NCBI GenBank assembly: GCA_035628395.1 | Contig: DASPJX010000272.1 | Coordinates: forward strand, 6,152 to 70,151 | Reading direction: 5' to 3' | DNA: 64,000 bases | DNA from: UBA4615 sp035628395 | GTDB lineage: Bacteria; Pseudomonadota; Gammaproteobacteria; Burkholderiales; Burkholderiaceae_E | Shown: positions 35,140 through 43,217 of the stretch, piece after piece | Position numbering within the stretch: the stretch's first letter is position 1 | How the letters are laid out: every line of letters begins with the position of its first letter | The notes under the pieces: model-generated | The model's input: only the letters and a program-made list of their open reading frames with translations | What the model was told of the DNA's origin: nothing | The model's database searches: none | Position numbers and translations under genes: made by a program

Positions 35140-36504
35140 TCACCCCCCGAGCGCGGCGCCCGGCCGCAGCCCCATCTCCGACAGGATCCGTTCGCCCGAG
35201 GCGCGCAGCCGCGCCACGAGCGCCGGGACGTCCGCGTCGAGCAGCCGCCCGTCGCGCTTCCTCCACCGACCCGCGACCATCACCGCGTCGACGTCGCCGC
35301 GGCCCGACTGCATGACCACCGTGGCGATCGGGTCGTGCACCGGCTGCAGGTGCAGCCGGTCGCAGCGGATCGCCACCAGGTCGGCCTGCCGGCCGACGGC
35401 GAGCGAGCCGATGCGGTCCTCGACGCCCAGCATGCGGGCGCCCTCGATCGTGGCCCAGGCGAGCGCGTCGCGCGCCGGCACGGTGGTGGTCGGCGGGATC
35501 GCGCCGTGCGCGTCGCGGTGCGCGGCGTTGTCGAGCGCGCGCTGCATGCCGAGCGCGATCCGCGCCGCCGCCAGCATCTCGCCCGAGTGCACCGACTCGA
35601 GGTCGGCGCCGAGCGAGGGCGCGCGCCCGAGCCGCCGCAGCCGCCCGGTGATCGGGAAGCCGTGGCCCTGCGTCATCTCGTTCTCGGGCGTCACCGAGAA
35701 GCTCATGCCGAGCGCGCAGAAGCGCGCGAGCCGCCGGTCGTCGAGCGCGTGGCCGTGCACGATGTTGATCCGCGGCCCGAGCAGCCCCTCGGCCTCGAGC
35801 CGGTCCCAGCCCTCGGGCGTGCGGGCCGGCCCGCCGCCCTGGTGCATCGAGCCGACGAGGCCGAGCTCGCGCACCAGGCGGAAGTCGTGCAGCGCGACCT
35901 CCATCGTCGAGTAGTGCGGGCCGAGGATCGCCGCGCCGACCGACACCAGGCCGTGCGCGCGCTCGCGCACCAGCCGCTCGAGCTTCGCGCGCGGATGCGG
36001 CACCTCCCAGAACCCGGGCTCGCCCGGCTTCGGGTCGGGCTTCGGTGTGCCGTGCATGAAGCACGCGCGCAGCCCGCTCGCGTGCAGCGCGTCGAGCGCG
36101 GCGTCGTCGTGCGCGGGGGTCGGGTTCGCGTGGCACCAGTCGACGAGCGTCGTCGTGCCGCCGTCGAGCTGGTTCAGCGCGCCGGCGAGCGTCGCCGCGT
36201 GCAGGTCCTCCGGACGGAACACCGTGGCGAGGCCCGCGTGCATCTTCGAGAAGTACTCGGGCAGCGTCCAGTCCGAGGCGACGCCGCGCAGCCCGGTCTG
36301 CCAGGTGTGCAGGTGGGCGTTCACCAGGCCGGGGATCAGGATCCGGTCGCCGAGCTCGACGACCTCGGCGTCGTCGACCTCGAGGCGCGGCGCGATCGCC
36401 GCGATCCGGTCGCCCTCGACCAGCAGGTCGCCGCGCGGCAGCGTGCCGGTCGCCGCATCCATCGTCACGATCGTCGCGCCGCGCAGCAGCGTCCGTGCCG
36501 CCAT
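35140..36504 (-). CDS. Amidohydrolase, AtzB/TrzN/guanine-deaminase-like aminohydrolase
   Basis: A 454-residue metal-dependent amidohydrolase. H64-x-H66 (NAHLHTW) provides the first metal ligands; VHGHAL supplies a further His and SVTPENEMTQG replaces the more common PxSN motif. The SLAVGRQADLVAIR block near the C-terminus is the family's beta-sandwich return. Relatives deaminate or dechlorinate triazines, purines and related heterocycles. A strong GAGGAGGGG precedes the ATG at 36504; a longer Arg-rich start is unlikely. Its role beside 3-oxoadipate genes is unexplained: it could release an amino group from an N-substituted ring before cleavage. Confidence 0.85.
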   Translation of the reverse strand: MAARTLLRGATIVTMDAATGTLPRGDLLVEGDRIAAIAPRLEVDDAEVVELGDRILIPGLVNAHLHTWQTGLRGVASDWTLPEYFSKMHAGLATVFRPEDLHAATLAGALNQLDGGTTTLVDWCHANPTPAHDDAALDALHASGLRACFMHGTPKPDPKPGEPGFWEVPHPRAKLERLVRERAHGLVSVGAAILGPHYSTMEVALHDFRLVRELGLVGSMHQGGGPARTPEGWDRLEAEGLLGPRINIVHGHALDDRRLARFCALGMSFSVTPENEMTQGHGFPITGRLRRLGRAPSLGADLESVHSGEMLAAARIALGMQRALDNAAHRDAHGAIPPTTTVPARDALAWATIEGARMLGVEDRIGSLAVGRQADLVAIRCDRLHLQPVHDPIATVVMQSGRGDVDAVMVAGRWRKRDGRLLDADVPALVARLRASGERILSEMGLRPGAALGG

Positions 36505-36561
36505 CGTTCCCCTCCTCACGGCGGACCGCGGCGCGCGCGTCCGGCCGTCCATGCGTCGCGC

Positions 36562-36933
36562 TCAGGCGACGCGCACGATGCCGTCCCCGACGGCGACCTC
36601 GATCCGCTGCAGCCGGTCGCCCCGGCAGGGGCCGTCCCAGCACGCGCCGTCGTCGAGCGCGAACATCGCCGAGTGATGCGGGCAGAGCAGGTCGCGCCGG
36701 CCGTCCGCCTCGATCACGCAGTACACGCCCGGCGAGAACCCGAGCGGGATCCGCGCGTGCGGGCACTCGTCGACGTAGGCCCGCACGCCGTCGGGCATCC
36801 TGAACAGCACGAGCCGGAACGCGCCCGGGCCCTCGCCGAAGACGCGCTCGAGCCCGTTGTCGGCCGGCACCTCGTCGAGGGCGGCGAGCGCGGTGCCCGG
36901 CGCGGGGGCGTTCGGACGCTCTCGCCAGCCCAT
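36562..36933 (-). CDS. Small Rieske [2Fe-2S] protein
   Basis: A 123-residue protein with one Rieske cluster site: C57-x-H59 (ECPHAR) and C84-x-x-H87 (LCPHHSAMF). The 24-residue spacing between the two motifs is longer than the ~16 of oxygenase ferredoxins. No oxygenase alpha subunit, reductase or cytochrome partner is nearby. It lies between the thiolase and amidohydrolase genes in the same operon (20 bp and 57 bp gaps). It may be an electron donor to an oxygenase encoded elsewhere or a nitrite-reductase-NirD-like electron carrier; both are guesses. Confidence 0.82.
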   Translation of the reverse strand: MGWRERPNAPAPGTALAALDEVPADNGLERVFGEGPGAFRLVLFRMPDGVRAYVDECPHARIPLGFSPGVYCVIEADGRRDLLCPHHSAMFALDDGACWDGPCRGDRLQRIEVAVGDGIVRVA

Positions 36934-36953
36934 CGTCGCGCCCTCGCCCGCGC

Positions 36954-38156
36954 TCAGACGCGCTCGACCAGCATCGCGATGCCCTGGCCCACGCCGATGC
37001 ACATCGTCGCGACCGCGAGGCGGCCGCCGCTCGCGTGCAGCTGGCTGACCGCGGTGAGCACGAGCCGCGCGCCCGAGGCGCCCAGCGGGTGCCCGAGCGC
37101 GATCGCGCCGCCGTTCGGGTTCACGTGCGCCGCGTCGTCCGGCAGCCCGAGCATCCGCATCGTCGCCAGCCCCTGCGCGGCGAAGGCCTCGTTGAGCTCG
37201 ACCACGTCGATCTCGCCGATCGTGCGGCCGGTCTTCGCGAGCAGCTTCTGCGTGGCCGGCGCCGGGCCGATCCCCATGATCCGCGGCGCGACGCCGGCGG
37301 TGGCCATCGCGACGACGCGGGCGCGCGGGGTCAGGCCGTGGCGGTCGACCGCGTCGCCCGAGGCGAGCAGGATCGCGGCCGAGCCGTCGTTGACGCCCGA
37401 CGCGTTGCCGGCGGTGACGGTGCCGTCGGGCCGCACGACGCCCTTCAGCTTCGCGAGCGCCTCCATCGTGGTCTCGCGCGGATGCTCGTCCTTCGAGACC
37501 ACCGTCGGATCCCCTTTCTTGGAGGGGATCGTCACCGGCACGATCTCGCGCTCGAAGAAGCCGTTGCGCTGCGCGGCCGCCGCGCGCTGCTGGCTGCGCA
37601 GCGCGAAGGCGTCCTGGTCCTCGCGCCCGACCTTGAAGTCGGTCGCCACGTTCTCGGCGGTCTCGGGCATCGCGTCGACGCCGTAAAGCTGCTTCATCCT
37701 CGGATTGACGAAGCGCCAGCCGATCGTCGTGTCGTAGACCGCGTTGGTGCGCGAGAACGCCGAGTCGGCCTTCGGCATCACGAACGGCGCGCGCGACATG
37801 CTCTCGACGCCGCCGGCGATCCCGAGGTCGATCTCGCCGCAGCGGATCGCGCGCGCGACGGTGCCGACCGCGTCCATGCCCGAGCCGCACAGCCGGTTGA
37901 TCGTCGCGGCCGGCACGTCCTGCGGCAGCCCCGCGAGCAGCAGCGCCATCCGCGCCACGTTGCGGTTGTCCTCGCCCGCCTGGTTCGCGCAGCCGAGGAT
38001 GACCTCCTCGATCGCGGCGGGATCGAGCTTCGGGTTGCGCGCGATCAGCGCGGCGATCGGGACGGCGGCCAGGTCGTCGGCGCGGACCGAGGCCAGCGCG
38101 CCGCCGTAGCGGCCGATGGGCGTGCGGACCGCGTCGCAGATGAAGACGTCTCTCAT
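36954..38156 (-). CDS. pcaF: 3-oxoadipyl-CoA thiolase
   Basis: A 400-residue thiolase. The acyl-accepting Cys is in NRLCGSGMDAV, the catalytic His in GHPLGASGAR, and the second Cys in TMCIGVGQG. The opening VFICDAVRTPIGRYGGALASVRADDLAAVPI and WRFVNPRMKQLYGVDAMPETAENVA are typical of PcaF-type 3-oxoadipyl-CoA thiolases rather than PhaA. It cleaves 3-oxoadipyl-CoA to succinyl-CoA and acetyl-CoA, the last step of the pathway assembled in this cluster. The ATG at 38156 is preceded by GGGAGGAGTG. Confidence 0.9.
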   Translation of the reverse strand: MRDVFICDAVRTPIGRYGGALASVRADDLAAVPIAALIARNPKLDPAAIEEVILGCANQAGEDNRNVARMALLLAGLPQDVPAATINRLCGSGMDAVGTVARAIRCGEIDLGIAGGVESMSRAPFVMPKADSAFSRTNAVYDTTIGWRFVNPRMKQLYGVDAMPETAENVATDFKVGREDQDAFALRSQQRAAAAQRNGFFEREIVPVTIPSKKGDPTVVSKDEHPRETTMEALAKLKGVVRPDGTVTAGNASGVNDGSAAILLASGDAVDRHGLTPRARVVAMATAGVAPRIMGIGPAPATQKLLAKTGRTIGEIDVVELNEAFAAQGLATMRMLGLPDDAAHVNPNGGAIALGHPLGASGARLVLTAVSQLHASGGRLAVATMCIGVGQGIAMLVERV

Positions 38157-38181
38157 GGGAACACTCCTCCCGGTTCGGGTG

Positions 38182-39246
38182 TCAGGGTGCGGCGCCGTCG
38201 AAGGCGCGGGCCAGCAGGTCGCGGATCGCGGCACGCTCGATCGGCCGCGGGTTCCAGTAGGGATTCTGCACCGCGAGGTCGGCGGCACGGTCGAGCCCGT
38301 CGGCCGGCATGCCGATCTCGCGCAGCGTCGTGCGCGCGCCGACCGCCTTCGCGAGCGCCAGCAGCCCGCCCGCGGCGTCGCCGGTGTCGAACGCGCCGAG
38401 CGCGCGGCGCACGCGGGCCATCGCCTCGGGCGCGGCGTCGCGGTTGTACGCGGTCGCGTAGGGCAGCACGACGGTGTGGGTGTCGGCGTGCGGCAGGTCG
38501 AAGGTGCCGCCGAGCGTGTGGCACAGCTTGTGGTGGATCGCCATCGACGCGCCGTTCAGCGACGCGCCGGCCAGCCAGGCGCCGTACAGCACGTCGCCGC
38601 GCGCCTCGACGTCGTCGGCCGAGGCGATCGCGCGCGGCAGCGCCGAGGCGATCGCGCGGATCCCCTCCTCGGCCATCAGCGAGACGATCGGGTTGGCGTC
38701 GACCGCGTACAGCGCCTCGACGCAGTGCGCGATCGCGTTGATCGCCGACGGGCCGGCGATCGCGGCCGGCAGCGTGACGAGCAGCTCCGGGTCGTAGACG
38801 ACGGTGCGCGGCAGCACCTTCGGGTCGCGCCCGGTGCGCTTGACGCCGCCCTCGGTCATGCCCCAGATCGCCGTCATCTCCGAGCCGGCGTAGGTGGTCG
38901 GCACCGCCACGATCGGCAGCGACGCGTCGAGCGCGATCGCCTTGCCGAGCCCGATCGTCGAGCCGCCGCCGACCGCCACGCAGCAGTCGGCGCCGAGCTC
39001 GGCGGCGCGCTCGCGCGCCGCCCGCGCGATCTCCACCGGCACGTGCATCCGCGCGCGGTCGAAGACGCCCGCCGCGCGCGCGCCCAGCGCCGCGGCGATC
39101 GCCTCGGCGCCGGCGCGCTGCTCGGGCGTGCAGAGCACGAGCGCGCGCGTCGCACCCAGGCGCTCGACCTCGGCGGGCAGCTGCGCGACCGCGCCCGCGC
39201 CGAAGACGACGCGGCCCGGCTGGCCGGTCCACGCGAAGGGCTTCAC
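38182..39246 (-). CDS. Maleylacetate reductase
   Basis: A 354-residue iron-containing alcohol dehydrogenase family enzyme. GGGSTIGLGKAIAL binds NAD(P)H, TYAGSEMTAIWG is highly characteristic of maleylacetate reductases, and AHCVEALYA, HHKLCHTLGGTFDLPHADTH carry the metal-region His residues. It reduces maleylacetate to 3-oxoadipate, linking the hydroxyquinol dioxygenase product to the CoA-transferase and thiolase. The GTG start at 39246 (KPFAWTGQPGRVVFGAGA) has GGGAGG upstream and overlaps the transferase B-subunit stop (GTGA). Confidence 0.92.
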   Translation of the reverse strand: MKPFAWTGQPGRVVFGAGAVAQLPAEVERLGATRALVLCTPEQRAGAEAIAAALGARAAGVFDRARMHVPVEIARAARERAAELGADCCVAVGGGSTIGLGKAIALDASLPIVAVPTTYAGSEMTAIWGMTEGGVKRTGRDPKVLPRTVVYDPELLVTLPAAIAGPSAINAIAHCVEALYAVDANPIVSLMAEEGIRAIASALPRAIASADDVEARGDVLYGAWLAGASLNGASMAIHHKLCHTLGGTFDLPHADTHTVVLPYATAYNRDAAPEAMARVRRALGAFDTGDAAGGLLALAKAVGARTTLREIGMPADGLDRAADLAVQNPYWNPRPIERAAIRDLLARAFDGAAP

Positions 39247-39890
39247 GCCGCCCTCCCGAGCGGGGCCGCGGTCAGGCGCTGCAGCGCGTCGAAGTCGAGG
39301 CCGCGCACCCACTCGATCGCGCGCAGGCCCTGCGGCGTCACGTCGATCACCGCGAGGTCGGTGTAGATCCGCTTCACGCAGCCCACGCCCGTCAGCGGAT
39401 ACGTGCAGCGCTCGACGATCTTCGGCTCGCCGGACTTGGTCACGTGCTCCATCATCACGAAGGTCGCCTTCGCGCCGATCGCGAGGTCCATCGCGCCGCC
39501 GACCGCCGGGATCGCGTCCGGCGCGCCGGTGTGCCAGTTCGCGAGGTCGCCCTGCGCCGACACCTGGAACGCGCCGAGCACGCAGATGTCGAGGTGGCCG
39601 CCGCGCATCATCGCGAACGAGTCGGCGTGGTGGAAGAACGCGCCGCCGGTCAGCAGCGTGACCGGCTGCTTGCCCGCGTTGATCAGGTCCCAGTCCTCCT
39701 CGCCCTTCGCCGGCGCCGGGCCCATGCCGAGGATGCCGTTCTCGCTGTGCAGGAAGACCTCGCGGCCGGCGGGCAGGTGGTTCGCCACCAGCGTCGGCAG
39801 GCCGATGCCGAGGTTCACGTACGCGCCCTCGGGGATGTCGCGCGCCACGCGCGCCGCCATCGCGTTCCGGTCGAGCTTCTCGTAGGCCAT
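39243..39890 (-). CDS. pcaJ: 3-oxoadipate CoA-transferase subunit B
   Basis: A 215-residue CoA-transferase family I beta subunit. The catalytic Glu lies in HSENGILGMGP, and GIGLPTLVANHLP and GGHLDICVLGAFQVSAQGDLANW are family blocks. With subunit A it moves CoA from succinyl-CoA to 3-oxoadipate. The acetoacetate transferase ScoAB is nearly indistinguishable by motif; genomic context with maleylacetate reductase and PcaF favours PcaIJ. AAGGAG seven bases before the ATG. Confidence 0.9.
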   Translation of the reverse strand: MAYEKLDRNAMAARVARDIPEGAYVNLGIGLPTLVANHLPAGREVFLHSENGILGMGPAPAKGEEDWDLINAGKQPVTLLTGGAFFHHADSFAMMRGGHLDICVLGAFQVSAQGDLANWHTGAPDAIPAVGGAMDLAIGAKATFVMMEHVTKSGEPKIVERCTYPLTGVGCVKRIYTDLAVIDVTPQGLRAIEWVRGLDFDALQRLTAAPLGRAA

Positions 39891-39903
39891 CGTGTCCGCT
39901 CCT

Positions 39904-40566
39904 TCAGCCGACGCGCACGACGCGCGTCACGTGGATGCCCGGGGTGACGACGTGCTCGGGATCGAGCGCGCCGAGCTCGACGATCTCGGCGACCTGCGCG
40001 ACCGTGCACGCGGCGGCGGTCGCCATGATCGGGTTGAAGTTGCGCGCGGCCTTGCGGTAGACGAGGTTGCCCCAGCGGTCGCCGCGCAGCGCCTTGATCA
40101 GCGCGAAGTCGGCGCGGATCGGATGCTCGAGCACGTAGTCGCGCCCGTCGATGCGGCGCGTCTCCTTGCCGGCCGCGAGCTCGGTGCCGTAGCCGGTCGG
40201 CGTGAAGAACGCGCCGATGCCCGCGCCCGCCGCGCGGATCCGCTCGGCGAGGTTGCCCTGCGGCACCAGCTCGAGCTCGATCTTCCCGGCGCGGTACAGC
40301 GCGTCGAACACGTGCGAGTCGGCCTGGCGCGGGAACGAGCAGACGATCCGGCGCACCCGCCCCGACTTCAGCAGCGCCGCGAGCCCCGTCTCGCCGTTGC
40401 CGGCGTTGTTGTTGACGATCGTCAGGTCGCGCGCGCCCTGCTCGATCAGCGCGTCGATCAGCTCGGTCGGCTGCCCGGCGCCGCCGAAGCCGCCGATCAT
40501 CACGGTGGCGCCGTCCGGGATGCCGGCGACGGCCTCGGCCGGGCTCTTCACGGTCTTGTCGATCAT
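39904..40566 (-). CDS. pcaI: 3-oxoadipate CoA-transferase subunit A
   Basis: A 220-residue alpha subunit with the CoA-binding GGFGGAGQP loop, LTIVNNNAGNGETGLAALLKSGRVRRIVCSFPR, and ELVPQGNLAERIRAAGAGIGAFFTPTGYGTEL, all standard. It is the first gene of the operon, and the start at 40566 (MIDKTVKS) is the conventional one. A longer frame extends into the regulatory region. Expression is probably controlled by the divergent IclR protein through the palindromes upstream. Confidence 0.9.
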   Translation of the reverse strand: MIDKTVKSPAEAVAGIPDGATVMIGGFGGAGQPTELIDALIEQGARDLTIVNNNAGNGETGLAALLKSGRVRRIVCSFPRQADSHVFDALYRAGKIELELVPQGNLAERIRAAGAGIGAFFTPTGYGTELAAGKETRRIDGRDYVLEHPIRADFALIKALRGDRWGNLVYRKAARNFNPIMATAAACTVAQVAEIVELGALDPEHVVTPGIHVTRVVRVG

Positions 40567-40605
40567 CGTCGGCCTCGGGGCGATGGATGCGCGCTTGCGC
40601 AGGTT

Positions 40606-40639
40606 GTGCGCATAGCGCACACTTGTTCGATATACGAAC
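40606..40639. promoter_or_regulatory. Two IclR-type operator palindromes between pcaI and the IclR gene
   Basis: GTGCGCATAGCGCAC (40606-40620) is a perfect 6-3-6 palindrome. GTTCGATATACGAAC (40625-40639) is a 5-5-5 palindrome nearly identical to the known PcaU/PobR/PcaR-type motif GTTCGATAATCGCAC. They lie in an AT-richer spot (TTGTTCGATATACG) that also offers a -10-like sequence. Binding by the adjacent regulator is a confident inference, not an observation. Confidence 0.65.
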
Positions 40640-40649
40640 GAGGACCGGA

Positions 40650-41483
40650 TTGGACCCGACGGCTCCCGGCCTGTCAACGCCGCCTTCCGACCCGGACGAC
40701 GAGGCCGGTCGCGGCGACTTCGTGCAGTCGCTCGAGCGCGGCCTGGCGGTGCTGCGCGCGTTCGACGCCGAGCATCCGGCGCAGACGCTGTCCGACGTCG
40801 CCCGCCGCGCGGGGGTCTCGCGCGCGGCCGCGCGCCGGCTGCTGCACACGCTGGTCGGGCTCGGCTACGCCGCGACCGACGGCCGCCTCTTCCGCCTGCG
40901 CCCGAAGGTGCTCGAGCTCGGCTTCTCGTACCTGCACGGCACCGGGCTCTGGGACGTCGCGCAGCCGTACATGGTCGAGCTCGTCGAGCGGATCCACGAG
41001 AGCTGCTCGGCCGCGGTGCTCGACGGCGACGACATTGTCTACGTCGCCCGCGTGCCGATGCGCACGCGGATCATGTCGATCAGCCTCGGGCTGGGCTCGC
41101 GGCTGCCCGCGCACCTGACCTCGATGGGCCGCGTGCTGCTCGCCGCGCTGCCCGCCGCGGAGCTCGACGCGCGGCTCGCGGCGCTCGGGCGGATCGCGCC
41201 GCGCACCGAGCGCACGCTCGTCGACGCCGACGCGCTGCGCCGGGCGATCGCGAAGGCCGGCGCGCAGGGCTTCGCGATCCTCGACCAGGAGCTCGAGCCC
41301 GGGCTGCGCTCGGTCGCGGTGCCGGTGCACGGGCCCGGCGGCGCGGTGGTCGCCGCGCTCAACGTCGGCACCCACGCGACGCGCGTGCCGCTCGACGACC
41401 TGCGGGGCCGGATCCTGCCCGCGCTGCGCGAGACCGCGCGCGCGGTCTCGCGCGCGCTGGGCGCGCCGGCCTCGATCGACTGA
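40650..41483 (+). CDS. IclR family transcriptional regulator (PcaR/PcaU-like)
   Basis: A 277-residue IclR protein: DFVQSLERGLAVLRAFD and LSDVARRAGVSRAAARRLLHTLVGLGYA form the winged helix, and the effector domain includes SLGLGSRLPAHLTSMGRVLLAALP and RSVAVPVHGPGGAVVAALNV. This is the PcaR/PcaU/CatR subgroup that senses 3-oxoadipate or related intermediates. I placed the start at a TTG (40650) with AGGA five bases upstream; no ATG or GTG lies between the operators and the domain, and an ATG at 40587 would translate through both palindromes. Confidence 0.88.
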   Translation: MDPTAPGLSTPPSDPDDEAGRGDFVQSLERGLAVLRAFDAEHPAQTLSDVARRAGVSRAAARRLLHTLVGLGYAATDGRLFRLRPKVLELGFSYLHGTGLWDVAQPYMVELVERIHESCSAAVLDGDDIVYVARVPMRTRIMSISLGLGSRLPAHLTSMGRVLLAALPAAELDARLAALGRIAPRTERTLVDADALRRAIAKAGAQGFAILDQELEPGLRSVAVPVHGPGGAVVAALNVGTHATRVPLDDLRGRILPALRETARAVSRALGAPASID

Positions 41484-41500
41484 CGCCGCGGGGCGCCCCG

Positions 41501-41905
41501 ATGCAGCTGCTCGATCACCCGTCGATCACCGTCGCCGACCCGGCGCGCGCCCGGCCGTTCCGCGACGCGGTGCCGGGCGCGCTCGAGGTGCCGAAGGTGC
41601 ACGACCGGCCCGACGCGCTCGGCTACGGCGCCCGGAATTCGGCGAGCCGGTCGCGCGGCTCGTACCTGTCGGTGCTCGAGTCGCCGCAGGCGTCGGGCGA
41701 CGCGCGACGGCACGTGTGCCTGCGCGCGCCGTCGCGCGCGCACGTCGACGCGTTCCATCGGGCGGGCCTCGCCCACGGAGGCGTCGGCGCCGGCGCGCCG
41801 GGCCTGCGGCCGCACCACCACGCGGACTACCACGCGGCCTTCCTCGTCGACCCGGGCGGCAACCGGATCGAGGCGGTGTGCCACGACGCGCCGGCGGCGT
41901 CCTAG
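41501..41905 (+). CDS. VOC/glyoxalase family protein
   Basis: A 134-residue protein matching a single vicinal-oxygen-chelate domain: opening LLDHPSITVADPARARPFRDAV with an early His, CLRAPSRAHVDAFHRAGLAHGG in the middle, and YHAAFLVDPGGNRIEAVCH at the end, where the D-P-x-G-N-x-I-E motif supplies the metal-binding Glu. The central segment is somewhat degraded and the protein lacks some usual hydrophobic strands, so it may have little enzymatic activity. Substrate unknown. Confidence 0.75.
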   Translation: MQLLDHPSITVADPARARPFRDAVPGALEVPKVHDRPDALGYGARNSASRSRGSYLSVLESPQASGDARRHVCLRAPSRAHVDAFHRAGLAHGGVGAGAPGLRPHHHADYHAAFLVDPGGNRIEAVCHDAPAAS

Positions 41906-42236
41906 CGGTCTCGTCGGTTCCGTTCGTTCCGTTCGTTCCGTTCGTTCCGTTCGTTCCGTTCGGTCCGTTCGGTCCGCTCGGTCCGCTCTTTCAGCTCGTT
42001 CCGCTTGGCCCGCCCGGTTCGCTCGGTTCGCTCGGTTCGCTCGGTTCGCTCGTTCCGAACGCTCAGCTCGGTCCGCCCGGTTCGCTCGGGTCGTTCGGTT
42101 CGTTCGGTTCGCTCGTTCCGCACGGTCCGCACGGTCCGCTCGGGGTCGCTCGGGGTCGCTCGGGGTCGCTCGGGTCGCTCGTTCCGCTCGTCCGGCTCGT
42201 CACGCTTCTTTCGCTCGTCCGGCCCGTCCCGCCCGT
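41906..42236. repeat. Degenerate 9-bp minisatellite (TTCCGTTCG family)
   Basis: From about 41918 a 9-base unit TTCCGTTCG repeats five times perfectly, then drifts through GTCCGTTCG, GTCCGCTCG, GTTCGCTCG (several copies), GTTCGTTCG and GGGTCGCTC (several copies) to about 42236. Because the unit is a multiple of three, every frame shows tripeptide repeats: R-N-E/R-T-E on the minus strand, and F-V-P/G-S-L or R-S-V on the plus strand. Codon use and context suggest non-coding repeat DNA. Successive blocks of homogenised variants indicate growth by slippage and local duplication. Confidence 0.85.
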
Positions 42237-42410
42237 CCGGTGCACTCGGCGCGCCGCGCCGGCACGGGTGCCGAGCATCCCGCCCCGTCGTCGGCGGGCG
42301 TGACGGGAGGCCGCGGCGTGGGAGGGCACCGGTCGTGCGCGGAACGGGCCACGGCCGGCACGCCGCTTGCCCCGCCTTCCGTACCTCGGCTCCGTCCCGG
42401 CTCCTCCTCC
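42237..42410. other. Gene-free stretch between satellite and alpha/beta hydrolase
   Basis: No repeat and no recognisable promoter motif; it probably contains the hydrolase promoter. Frames across it are compositional shadows. Confidence 0.3.
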
Positions 42411-43217
42411 ATGGCTTCCCACGCGCAGATCCTGCCCACCTTCTCCGCCCCGCCGCTCGCGCTCCTCGCCACCGAGCCGCTGCGCGGCATGCTCGACCAC
42501 GTCGCCGGCCTCTTCCTCGACGTCGACGGGCTGCCCCGCGGCGACGGCCGCCCGGTGATCGTCTATCCCGGCCTCGGCGCCACCGCGCACGCGACCGCGC
42601 GGCTGCGCTCGACGCTCGATCGGCTCGGCTGGTCGACGCACGACTGGGGGCTGGGGCTGAACCGCGGCCCGCGCGGCGACTTCGACGCGTGGATCGACGG
42701 GCTCGCCGAGCGCGTCGACCGGATCGCCGACGAGGCCGGCCGCGCGCCGAGCCTGGTGGGCTGGAGCCTGGGCGGCGTGTTCGCGCGCGAGATCGCGCGC
42801 CGGCGGCGCGGTGCGGTCGATCGCGTGATCACGCTCGGCTCGCCGGTGCGCGGCGGGCCCGAGTCGACGCGCGCCGGGCCGCTCTATCGCGTGCTGAGCG
42901 GCACGCCCGCGCGGCTCGACGCGGCGATGCGCGCGCGGCTCGAGCGCGCGCTGCCGGTGCCGCACGTGTCGATCTGGTCGCGCACCGACGGGGTGGTCGC
43001 GTGGCGGAGCTGCCGGGTGGACTGCCGCCACGGCGTGGACGTCGAGGTGCCCGGCGTCAGCCACATGGGACTGGTCGCGCATCCGAAGGCGCTGCGCGAG
43101 GTCGCGCGCGTGATGGCGCTGCCCGTCGAGCGGCTGGCGGCCGACGGCTCAGCGGCCCGCCGCACCGACGCCGCCCGCGCGCGCGCCCCGGCCCGCGCGG
43201 ACCGGTCGTCGCGGTGA
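42411..43217 (+). CDS. Alpha/beta hydrolase (lipase/acyltransferase-like)
   Basis: A 268-residue hydrolase-fold protein. The nucleophile S119 sits in VGWSLGGVFAREIAR, the oxyanion region is VYPGLGATAHATA, the acid is probably the Asp of SIWSRTDGVV, and the His is in VSHMGLVAHP. No clear signal peptide. The substrate is unknown; the GWSLGG elbow and ITLGSPVRG segment resemble esterases. The ATG at 42411 (MASHAQILPTF) follows CTCCTCC and has no strong ribosome binding site. Its last 69 bases overlap the 3' end of the convergent LysR gene. Confidence 0.82.
   Translation: MASHAQILPTFSAPPLALLATEPLRGMLDHVAGLFLDVDGLPRGDGRPVIVYPGLGATAHATARLRSTLDRLGWSTHDWGLGLNRGPRGDFDAWIDGLAERVDRIADEAGRAPSLVGWSLGGVFAREIARRRRGAVDRVITLGSPVRGGPESTRAGPLYRVLSGTPARLDAAMRARLERALPVPHVSIWSRTDGVVAWRSCRVDCRHGVDVEVPGVSHMGLVAHPKALREVARVMALPVERLAADGSAARRTDAARARAPARADRSSR

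Noticed and set aside
41902..42132. Minus-strand frame coding R-N-E/R-T-E tripeptide repeats.
   Set aside because: It is produced by the 9-bp satellite; all frames give similar repeats and no ribosome binding site or domain exists.
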